This document shows positions 36,047-45,459 of a DNA stretch of 64,000 nucleotides, in pieces. Numbering within the stretch: the stretch's first letter is position 1; each line of letters begins with the position of its first letter. The translations under genes were made by a program, and so were the position numbers. Source of the DNA: Microdochium bolleyi (lineage: Eukaryota > Ascomycota > Sordariomycetes > Xylariales > Microdochiaceae). Location of the stretch: positions 496,001 through 560,000 of the forward strand of contig KQ964259.1 in NCBI GenBank assembly GCA_001566295.1. The letters run 5' to 3'. Under the pieces are notes generated by a model. It worked only from the letters and a program-made list of their open reading frames with translations, made no database searches and was not told the origin of the DNA.

Positions 36047-36843
36047 ATGGGCAAAGAAGAGCAAGTAGAGGAGAGGGAAGTCCTTGACTCCATCTTCCCA
36101 GATGAGATAACAGGTCAGTTCAGCATATTTATTGTGTACCCCGCCATAAGCAGAGGTGTCTGCACGGAATTCAGCAATATCACTAACACGAATCGCCCTT
36201 TCTAGATGTCTCCGACACCGAGTACCGGATTTCAATAGTCCTCGATCTCCCTGAAAATCTCCTTGACCCACCTGTCGACCCGCCGACCATGCTCCTGCAC
36301 GTGCGGTACCCCGAAGCCTACCCTGACGTGGCGCCGCATCTGGACCTCTCGCCGCCGCAGAATAACGCGTCGGGCTCGCACCCTTTCTTCTCCGTCGCGG
36401 GAGACAAGGAGCAGCTGCTCGAGGACCTGCAGGCCACGGTGGACGAGAATCTAGGGATGGCCATGGTCTTCACGCTGGTGTCGACTCTCAAGGATGCTGC
36501 TGAGCAGCTCGTGCTGGAACGCAAGGAAGCCATGGTGGCTGTGCAGGAGGAGAAGGCCCGCGCGGCCGAGCGCGAGGAGAACAAGAAGTTCCAGGGCACG
36601 CCCGTGAACCCGGAGACGTTCACGAAGTGGCGTGCCGACTTCCTCCAGGAGATGGAGGAGATCCGCCTGAAGGAGGAGGATGAGCGCCTGGCGGAGCTGA
36701 AGAAGGCTCGTGTCAAGGAGCCAGTCAAGCTCACAGGCAGGCAGATTTGGGAGCGTGGCCTGGCTGGCAAGGGCGACGAGGGCGACGAGGACGATGTGCC
36801 AGGTCTCGAGGATGGCGTGGAGAAGCTCAAGGTTGCCGCGTGA
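36047..36843 (+). CDS. gir2: RWD-domain protein Gir2 (DRG-family regulatory protein)
   Basis: Homologue of Gir2/RWDD1 (DFRP2), which stabilises the translational GTPase Rbg2/DRG2 and binds Gcn1 in competition with Gcn2. Exons 36047-36113 and 36206-36843, 234 residues; the intron has a CTAAC branch point. The RWD domain spans about residues 1-115: EEREVLDSIFPDEI at the start and the invariant YPEAYPDVAPHLDL turn. A charged helix follows, then ETFTKWRADFLQEM, the typical DFRP segment, and an acidic C-terminus. Length matches the family. Confidence 0.94.
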
Positions 36844-39135
36844 GCTCGCGGAGGGGGGTAGAGGAGCATTACATGGCATTGCACGGAGTTTAGGGCGTCT
36901 TGGAAACTGGCTGAATTGCATTCACGATCCTCCTTGTCGATGCAGCAGTGACTGGATGATAAGAATCCGAATTGTCAATGACGGAATCATCAAACGTTCG
37001 CATTCACACTAAGTGCTATCACGCCATATCTATTGTACGAGGACGCTACTTGTCGTGGGACGTCAAGCTTCCCGATCATAGCTCATCTGTCTCTATGGCT
37101 TCAGCAACTTACCCAGGTGTTTCGGCGGCGCAGCTCGGATTGTTGGGATGGGCTGTTTCACTTCAGACAGAATTCTCGACACAGATGAGCTACTGCGGAT
37201 TTTGCAGTGAGACTACTGCTAGGAGATCATCTAATTATCAAGTCGCGCGAGTTGGTGAACTCCATCAAGGTTCTTGGAAGCCAGGGGCGCGCGGCTGGTG
37301 TAAGCTGATATGTCTTGTGAGTGCACAAGAGGTCAGCTGCGATTGGCAGGAATGAGTCGAGGACAGAACGCAAAGGAGGTGCCCGGTGGGCATTAGCTTC
37401 AGCTCGGATTTGTGCGTCTCGAAATAGTGCAACGCCCGGGCTGCACGTAGTACGAATGGTCATTGTGACTGCCTGCAAAACCTCGGTCAAACAGAACAGA
37501 CCCCGGATGCATCGACCTCGATGATGCAGCCGAGCAGCCTCCAACCCTGCCTTGTAGTGATATAGTCCCAGAGCCTGCTGCAGGGTGGTGTCGGGTTATG
37601 CTAGCCATGACGACACATGATTGCAAGCCCAGCGGGCCAATTTAGCCACACCAACGAGAGTGCGCCCGCGCTGCCGCACTCCCGGACCCAGAAAGGGTCT
37701 GGGGTATTTCGTAGATGACTTGCTGGGTGGAGGAAGAATGGTGGAGCGTCAGCTTGACCATTCGAGATCTCGAGGAGCCACCACTTCCGCGGTTCTGCAG
37801 ATCTTGTGAATAAAGGTCCCTAGTGGAGGGTATGCACTGCCAAGAAGTCGACGGGCAGCTGATCACTGCTGAATCAAGGCACATGGTGTACTGTACCTGG
37901 CGGTAGGCTACACTGCCGTGTCGATGCGGTGCAAACTTAGCTGATACCAGATCTGAGTTGGCCTCGTATGCTGCTGCGCGGATCGGCTCGAGTCATGATG
38001 TGCAAACTCAGACGCAGGTCCGCGAAATCCGAAGCGCCGAAGCAGCAGCGTGTGCCGGTGACTACCAGCACCAAGAGAGTGAGGATAAGCATCGACCAAG
38101 CAATTCATTCAGGCACGACTCGCAGGAACCGCTCGTCCCCGTAATCGCGGTTCCAGCATGGCAGAGAAGGGTCTTGAAGGAGCGTCCTGGGAACCTGGCA
38201 AACGCTGGACGACCCAGTAGCCACCAGATGTGCTTCGCTGATGCCAGCGTCATCGGCGCATGCATGGCACCCATTAGCGCCGACCGGAGCGCTGGGCAAT
38301 GGCACTCTAGGGACGCAGGAGCAAGGGCGGTGGGCATCGCCAGCCAGTGGTCGAGTGCTGGTGTCGATGATGATGGGATCAAAGTAGTATCACAGGAGCA
38401 TCGCCGACACCACCACCTGGACTGCTGGTGCTCTCGTCAACCTGTCTCGCCTGTATCGGCGACGAGGCGAGGCCCACAAAACACCTCCCATATGTTTGGG
38501 AAGTGACTCGTTGATCGTTCTCCGTCGAGCCGTCGAGCCGGCATTGAATTATGGCGGAGAAGGCATCTGGGCAAACCAGACACCGCCATCTGTTGCAGTG
38601 GCCTTGAAGTCTTGCCGGCCTGATATCTGGCGCAGCAAACACCTGGGGCAGACCGGAGAAACGTCAAAGCTGGGTCCAGTGTTCCAAGGTCGGCGTCGCG
38701 CCTTCCTTGGCCCGCAGCGTCATCGCCGCCTCTGCGGGTCCAAGCCCCCTCGGGCCCCCTTCGGGACCCCCGTGCGCCCGCTCGCGCGCTACGGATCACT
38801 AACTCGACCCAGACAGCACGTCTCCCCCGAACGGCACGAACCATACCACCATCCCGCCACTCCGCTCCCGCCGTCTTACTTACCCCCGTCGCCCTCCGCA
38901 AACCCAATCTCTGCCGACTTCGTCTTCCCACAACCCTTCTCTGCCGTTCCAGCGATCGTAATACACATAGACAGACGGTTGCATTCGACACGGTGCTTCC
39001 GCCTCTCCTCTCTCGTCGCCCACCAACAAAACCGCACAACTCGGTGACCCATCTCACGCCTCGGCGACTTCGCATCCCAGCAGCTGTTTCTGCTCCACAC
39101 GCTCGCAATCATCCCATCCAGCCACGCTGCCAATC
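36844..39135. other. gene-free interval
   Basis: 2.3 kb without a convincing gene. A 182-codon frame at 37958-38506 (+) and a 223-codon frame at 38437-39108 (-) overlap, are Arg/Ser/Gly-rich and have no homology that I recognise. The last 300 bp is C-rich on the + strand and probably the leader of the next gene. Confidence 0.5.
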
Positions 39136-40132
39136 ATGCCCGACTTCAAGATGCCCCGGAACCCTTTCGCGAAGCGGCTAGCCCCAGAGACCCAAGATGA
39201 AAATGCTCGGCCAGCTCTCTCGAGGGACGCATCCTCTGGCTTTGAGCGTGTCGACACCGTAGGGTCTAAGGCATCGTCCGTCCTCAGTCTCCGCTCGAAC
39301 CGCACCCAGGACTCTGGCGACTACAAGCTCAGTGGTATGGATGCCCGACACAGCCTCCCTCCATAGTGCAATACACAGCCAGCAACCTCGGAATCACTAA
39401 CACCGTCTGTCCAATGAATAGTCGTCAATGACAGTGGTGTCTTCATCCCGGTATGTTCTTAGTGTCCGCATATGCAACACAGCCACAATGTCTCTTGCTG
39501 ACACATCCTCTCGCCAGCCCTCGCCAGCGGAAGAGAAGCATGAGGCCCTTTGGCCCCGCAAACCTGTTGCTTCGGCGCGCACATCTGTAGACGGCCGCAC
39601 CAGCATCGGTGAAATCGAGCACTTTGGAATCTCACGAGAGTCGTTCGACTCTTACCGCCGCTCATTCGTATGTCATGCAGCAGAGCCCGTCTTGGCGTTG
39701 GTGATGGCCGACCATGCTAACTCACTGATGCAGGATATTTCGGCCAAGTCTCCCGTAATGGTGCAGGAGCGGCCTCGGCAGAGTTTGGACTCCGCTCGTT
39801 TCCCGCGGTTCCCACGTGCAAATCACCGCGGCCCCTCCATAGACATTGATCAGCCGACCCTTGTCGAAGAAGGCTTCGAAGATGTTGGCTTGCACGACGA
39901 TCAGAAACACGGCAACCAGCAGACACAAGCAGACCAGCCCAAAAAGCGCAGCTTTTTTTCCAAGCTGACAGACTCGCAAGAACCGCACAGCGGCGCGACA
40001 ACTCCGTCACAAGGCATGTCGAGGTTTATTCCTGGGCGGAAGCGGGCGCCAAGCACAGGCCACGACTCGGAGCTCGGTAGCATGCAGCGTATGAGTACGC
40101 TGCCCCTCGCTGAGGCCCAGGAAATGCGATAA
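39136..40132 (+). CDS. conserved fungal protein of unknown function
   Basis: Four exons, 39136-39334, 39422-39450, 39518-39667 and 39734-40132, 258 residues with exact phase closure. Exon 2 is only 29 nt. No domain is recognised. The sequence is disordered and Ser/Arg/Pro-rich, but contains blocks that I associate with an uncharacterised Pezizomycotina family: NPFAKRLAP and GFERVDTVGSKASSVLSLRS in exon 1, VVNDSGVFIPPSP across exons 2/3, ISRESFDSYRRSF then DISAKSP across exons 3/4, and KKRSFFSKLTDSQE with SRFIPGRKR near the end. Many Ser-Pro and Arg-x-x-Ser sites suggest phosphorylation. Function unknown. Confidence 0.85.
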
Positions 40133-41785
40133 GGCTGCATTCATTCCTGCATAACGAAACAGATGATTGGGTTTGCATTACAAATACGGCGTTATCGGAT
40201 ACAGGTTCTAAGGTGTTACAAAGCCGGGGTTTATATACACAGAGTGACTACCCGCCAGCGCTTCACTCGCCCCGGCTGTTCTCTTTTCAAAGTTTCTAGA
40301 TATCCCAAGACATTCGTTCATAACCTTGCCGACTCAGGTTGGAGGAAAATAGGAGGATGATATACTGCTACAGGGAGCATCGATAGCGGCTGCATCGACC
40401 GGGGCTGTATAAGTGTAATCATAATCACTCAAGCAAGAAGAGGGTTTTCATAAGCTCGGGAAATCAAATGCATGGAGTATTTGCAGTGTTCACGTTGTGA
40501 AGACTTTCTGAACATTGCCTGGTTGAGGGTGTTCGATGTGCTTGACATGGTGGTATGTGACCTGCTCGCGAGTTAATACATTCACGTCGGACGAACTAGG
40601 CAGCCACATCTGTCAACATGTCAAATTGGCCAGCGTCATCATTGAAGATTATATTCATGCTATACCTCCATCTAGTTTTCAGCTCATCAGAGTGCTGAGA
40701 AAGTATGTGAATTATCCACCATGGAGACAATTTCGAGTTGGATAGCTTCGATGGTTGCGAGGTTGATTTGCTTTGGTTTGCGGGCAAGTGGGTCACCACC
40801 TGCGAATCTAGACGTTGCGCGTCCCGAGTGGTGAAGCCTTCCATGGCCCGTCAAAGGCTTCCGCGGATTCTCGGAATATCAACTCACGGTTGTCAACCCT
40901 GGCCATTGCAAGCTTCACACTCCGATTTCTTCGAGACTTCGTAGATAGAAAGAGTTCGAAAAACATTGTGGCTAAGATGTTGCGAGGCTATGCGGGACTG
41001 ATCGCATCGGCTGGCCAATCAACGCGCACGATGGCGGCCGAATAAGGCAGTTGCAGAGCTGATTTGAACTCCTCCGGGAAAAGGGATCACGGATAACTCT
41101 AGCGCTGTGAGCCTGACTCATCAGAGGTTTCTTGGAGCTCTGACAACGGTGTTGCACTTGTGTCATTGTTTGGGCGGGAACAGTGCCCTTGAGTGGGGAG
41201 CTCAGTGAGGCTCAGGAAAGGACTGGCTGGTGCTCGAGACGAAATTCTCAAGAACTTAGAAGCTGTCAGGTCAGAAGTTTTCTTACCAGGTTGCCGTGCG
41301 TTCATCGATACGCATGCCAAGAACAGACGATGGTAAAAGTACACCAGAGCATTTATATGGTAGAGATCAAACTACAGTTTTTGGCCCTCTAGAATATTTG
41401 TAGCTCGCCAGTAAGTCGGAAGTAACCTAAGGACTGTGTCTGGATGTTCTCGAGCGGAAGGAGTGCCAGGGTCCAGCATGTGGGGTGGCGTGCCCCGCCA
41501 TCACAGCCCTGGAGGAGGAAAACGTCAGAGCAAAAGCTCTCTTATCGATTGGAACTTTTTCCACCACCACGACGGAGGAGAGCTTCCAAGGCCCGAGGTG
41601 CTGCGCTCGACTTCTCTCTTGGCAACAAGAAGCCGACCATACTCGAGGCGCTTAGAGACAATACCGAGCTACACATCGACACACTCATTGTGCGCAGCAA
41701 GGCCGCCCCAGACTTGCCACCTGAAAATCCCGCTGGACTGGGCCCGAAAACGCACAACCATAGAGCACGACAGACCGGAGAGGCG
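40133..41785. other. gene-free interval
   Basis: 1.65 kb, rather AT-rich up to about 41.4 kb, with no gene recognised. The last 340 bp is an in-frame extension of acl4 (ATG at 41444) that I treat as leader. Confidence 0.5.
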
Positions 41786-43102
41786 ATGGCACCACGACGC
41801 CCCGAGAAGAAGGCCAAGAAGCGCTCGGGCGTATCGCGCGCTGCTGGCGGCGACGCATCGGAGCCCGCGCAGACGATATCGCCTTCCGTCCTGCTCAAGG
41901 CCGCCGAGCACCACCTGTCCGAAGGCAACGCCCCGGACGCCCTGATCCTCGCCAAGACGGCCTTCGACCAGCAGGCTGCCTCGCCCGACTCGGAACAGGA
42001 CGCCACGCTCTTGCTCCCTTCGCTGAGCATGCTCGGCCAGATCAACCTCGAGCTCGGCGAGCTGGCGGACGCAAAGACGTGCTTCCTGCGGGCGGCCGAG
42101 ATCGACCCCGAGGGCAGTGTGCCCGAGGCGCTCGGCGGCGGCGCGGAGAAGTTCTTGTGCCTGGCGCAGCTGAGCGACGAGGGCGGCGCGGACAGCGTAG
42201 GGTGGTTCAACAGGGGCGCTGCGGCGCTCAAGGCGCAGATCCAGAAGCTCGAGGCGAGCAGCTCGACGAGAAGCACAACATCCGCGGCGGCGGCAGCGAT
42301 ACGGAGGAAGCGCAACGGCGACAGCAGCATGGCAGCGGTGGACGAGGCGGAGCTCGAGCTCCGTCTGCTGAAGACGAAGCTGGCCATGGCCCTGTGCTCT
42401 GTGGCCGAAGTGTACATGACCGACCTGAGCTGGGAGGCCGATGCGGAGCAGCAGTGCGAGAGCCTCGTGACCGAGGCGACCATGGTGGCACCCGACTCGG
42501 CCGAGTCGTGGCAGACCCTGGCGAACGTTCGGATATCGCAGGATCGGAAGGATGACGCCATGGCCGCGCTCACGCGGAGTCTGGAGCTATGGAAGGATCT
42601 CGCGCCGGATGACCTCTTAGTGCCCGACTTCCCGAGCCGGGTTGCGCTCGCGCGCCTGCTGCTCGAAGTGGAGATGGAAACCGCGGCGATCGAGGTGCTC
42701 GAGCGGCTCGTTGGCGAGGACGATCACAGTGTTGAGGTGTGGTACCTTGGTGGTTGGGCGCTGTACATCCTGGGCGAGAAGCAGAGGCAGAAGCAAGAGG
42801 CTGCGGCTGCGGCTGCCAAGACGAACCACAAAGGGGCTGCGCAAACGGCGGACGAGGAGGAGGAGGACTGGAAGTCGTCCTGGACATCGAGTCGTGTGTG
42901 GCTCAACCAGTCTCAACACCTGTACAAGATGCAGGAGTACGAGGACGACCGGCTGGGCGAGCACACCAGGGAGCTGCTCGCGGGCATCGCGCAGGAGCTG
43001 GGCGAGGCGTCTGAGGAGGACGACGATGCCGCCGGAGATGACGACGGCGAGGAAGGTTGGGAGGACGATGAGGAAGACAGCGATGACGAGATGAAGGGCT
43101 GA
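41786..43102 (+). CDS. acl4: TPR-repeat assembly chaperone of Rpl4 (Acl4-like)
   Basis: Single-exon, 438 residues. Resembles Acl4 (YDR161W family), the dedicated chaperone that binds nascent ribosomal protein uL4. It starts with a Lys/Arg-rich N-terminus (MAPRRPEKKAKKRSGVSR), followed by TPR-like helix pairs (LLKAAEHHLSEGNAPDALIL, LSMLGQINLELGELADAKT, SWQTLANVRISQDRKDDAM, RVALARLLLEVEMETAAIEV, VWYLGGWALYILGEKQ). The C-terminal 60 residues are strongly acidic (EEDDDAAGDDDGEE and similar), suited to shielding a basic ribosomal protein. The in-frame ATG 342 bp upstream is less likely because that segment lacks similarity. An unrelated TPR protein remains possible. Confidence 0.85.
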   Translation: MAPRRPEKKAKKRSGVSRAAGGDASEPAQTISPSVLLKAAEHHLSEGNAPDALILAKTAFDQQAASPDSEQDATLLLPSLSMLGQINLELGELADAKTCFLRAAEIDPEGSVPEALGGGAEKFLCLAQLSDEGGADSVGWFNRGAAALKAQIQKLEASSSTRSTTSAAAAAIRRKRNGDSSMAAVDEAELELRLLKTKLAMALCSVAEVYMTDLSWEADAEQQCESLVTEATMVAPDSAESWQTLANVRISQDRKDDAMAALTRSLELWKDLAPDDLLVPDFPSRVALARLLLEVEMETAAIEVLERLVGEDDHSVEVWYLGGWALYILGEKQRQKQEAAAAAAKTNHKGAAQTADEEEEDWKSSWTSSRVWLNQSQHLYKMQEYEDDRLGEHTRELLAGIAQELGEASEEDDDAAGDDDGEEGWEDDEEDSDDEMKG

Positions 43103-43640
43103 TCGAGACCCAGGACGAGCCTGCGCTGGGTAATTTTGTGGATAGTCGGGGAATTTTGTGTTGGCATTTACACGGCGTTGCGGATACCAAAAGAGACGTC
43201 TTGAGGATAGAGAATGAGGAATAGAACAAAACATTGGCTTCTAGCTGCACAAGCTCCTCGAAGTGACTAGTAACGCTATGTAGAGGAGACGCGATTTTAT
43301 GCGTCTCCAGCGAGAGCTACACGGGGGCACTTCGGGGGCGATGTTCGTCGCCTTGATTGGCAACTTCACAGTGACGGCAATACGGCAGTGTCCGATTCCG
43401 ATCTCTGCTTTTTCTTATTGACGGTTAGAATGACTTGGTATATTGCTGGTATCTGAAAATGACTGCAGCCCATATCACGGCCACGAAAACCAAATTTTCC
43501 TTGCCTTCCCATTTTGACTTTTTTCTATCCTGACATCCACCGTTATAAATCTCATTCCTGAGGACCATTTCTCCCAATTTTCTGCAGAGCAGACTCATGC
43601 CTCATGTCTCCATTTCTTGTGTACTGTCCAAAAACCTCCC
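43103..43640. other. convergent 3' flanks of acl4 and deformylase gene
   Basis: 538 bp of AT-rich sequence between two stop codons. No gene; presumably both 3' UTRs and poly(A) signals. Confidence 0.6.
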
Positions 43641-44495
43641 TTAGTTGAAGACGACAGTCTTGTGCCCGTTCAGGAACACACGCTTCTCGCTCCACCACTT
43701 GACGGCGGCGGCGAGGACCTGGCTCTCGACATTGGAGCCTTCCTCGACGAGCTCCGCGGGCTTCATGCTGTGGTCGACGCGGGCGATGCGCTGCTCGATG
43801 ATGGGGCCCTCGTCGAGATCCGCGGTGACAAAGTGCGCCGTGGCGCCGATGATCTTGACGCCGCGGTCGTAGGCCTGGTGGTACGGCTTGGCGCCCTTGA
43901 AGCTGGGCAGGAAGGAGTGGTGGATGTTGATGATCTTGCCGCTCATGGCGGAGCACAGCCCGGGGGAAAGGACCTGCATGTAGCGAGCCAGCACGACGAG
44001 CTCGATCTGCTTGTCGCGGATGAGCTGGAGGATCTGGGCCTCCTGCTCGAGCTTTGTGTCCTTTGTGACGGGGAGGTGGTGGAACTCGATGCCGTACGAC
44101 TCGGCGAGGGGCTTGTAGTCCGGGTGGTTGGAGACGATGACGGGGACCTCGATGCCGAGCTGCTTGTTCTTGACGCGGAAGAGCAGGTCGTTGAGGCAGT
44201 GGCCGATCTTGGAGACCATGATGAGCACGCGGGGCTTCTGGGCGGCCGGGCGGCAGTCGAAGGTGTCGGAGGCGAGGTCGGCCTTGAGGGTGGCCATGTC
44301 GTCCTTGATGTTGGCGAGGTCGGCGTCGGCGGGGCCGAAGTGGACGCGCATGAAGAACGTGTTGGATGTCGGGTCCGAGAACTGCTGCAGGTCGAGGATG
44401 TTGAGGCTGTGCTTGGCCAGCAGGCCCGTGACGGCGTGCACGATGCCCGGCTTGTCCGGGCACGACAGCGTCAAGATGTGGTCAACTCCGGCCAT
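43641..44495 (-). CDS. purU: formyltetrahydrofolate deformylase (PurU-type)
   Basis: Hydrolyses 10-formyl-tetrahydrofolate to formate and tetrahydrofolate, balancing one-carbon pools. 284 residues from the ATG giving MAGVDHILTL; bacterial PurU is close to this length. An N-terminal ACT domain (HILTLSCPDKPGIVHAVTGL) is followed by the formyltransferase-fold hydrolase with INIHHSFLPSFKGAKPYHQA (catalytic Asn and His) and IGATAHFVTADLDEGPII (catalytic Asp). A longer form starting at 44594 adds 33 residues. It is not obviously a mitochondrial presequence, though it could alter localisation. Intronless and GC-rich. The family is widespread in bacteria and present in filamentous fungi, so ancient transfer is possible but cannot be judged here. 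Confidence 0.95.
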   Translation of the reverse strand: MAGVDHILTLSCPDKPGIVHAVTGLLAKHSLNILDLQQFSDPTSNTFFMRVHFGPADADLANIKDDMATLKADLASDTFDCRPAAQKPRVLIMVSKIGHCLNDLLFRVKNKQLGIEVPVIVSNHPDYKPLAESYGIEFHHLPVTKDTKLEQEAQILQLIRDKQIELVVLARYMQVLSPGLCSAMSGKIINIHHSFLPSFKGAKPYHQAYDRGVKIIGATAHFVTADLDEGPIIEQRIARVDHSMKPAELVEEGSNVESQVLAAAVKWWSEKRVFLNGHKTVVFN

Positions 44496-45459
44496 GGTGA
44501 GGGGTTGTGTGCGGCGATCGTGTTGAACGAGGACGGCGTGGGTTGCGAGGTCGAGAGGGCTGGTCTCGAGCTTGTCGTTGACTTCTTGTTGCACGATTGG
44601 CAGTTGCAGTCGCGGTTCGTAAAGGGCCAGTAAAGATCGTCGTCGGGGAGCAGTGTTCTAGATTAATTCTGGTGTCGTTGACTCAAAAAAAGAGGGATCG
44701 GCCCTAAGTCGGCCCTGGGCGCCGGAGCCCCCACCTCCGGGCCCCGTCCTTTATGCCATTGCGGCAGCTTATGCACCAAGCAGGGCCCGGTGTCGTCCGG
44801 GATTGTATACTACCCGTCTGCCTCTTTGATCGACGGCACCCCGTTCGAGCACGTCGGATGCGGTTGTGTCGAGGTCCTCCGATGACGGTTCTGAAGTGGG
44901 CAGACCAGGACCCTGACCTGACTGCCGTCCTTGCTCCAGACAAGGCCAGTCCCCACCTACGGTTTCGGGGAGGAAAGCGCGCCTTCTGAGTCCAGGGCCA
45001 CTGCACGTTGACCACACGTGGCATTGCTCTCTCGCTGCCCACGTCGTGCCCGATGCGATCGGCGACCGTCCCCGGTATCCGTTCACCGGTTGGTGCCCGC
45101 TTCCGCTTCCCGGTGCACGGGTCTCGGTGCCCGGGTTCCTGGGTCCGGCCATGGCATGGCTGACTTCTGCGAGTGACACCCCTGTCTCGGCTGAGCTGAC
45201 GCATGACATTGGAACGACTTGTGGATGTCAGATGATTTTATGTACAGTTCTACCCATCTGCAAGCCGAGATTCCAAGCCACTCCTCCGGACGAGTATTTC
45301 TTAGTATTGAGTTTGCCATTGGTATCTCGCTTGATTCCCCTGATGCGCCGTGAAATAAAGCACAAAACACCCCCAGGAGCGGAGCAACGTAGACTCTGCA
45401 CCCCTTTGCGTTGTCGTTGCCACAGGCACCTACCTTTTCAATGCGCTTGCTCCTCGTCA
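44496..45459. other. deformylase promoter and mad1 3' flank
   Basis: 964 bp holding the deformylase promoter and the 3' flank of mad1. Small frames on both strands show no homology. Confidence 0.55.

Noticed and set aside
37958..39108. 182-codon + frame and 223-codon - frame as genes
   Set aside because: They overlap in sequence, are low complexity and lie in the leader and promoter of the next gene.
43617..44633. 338-codon + frame opposite the deformylase
   Set aside because: Shadow of a GC-rich coding strand; the minus strand has all catalytic motifs.
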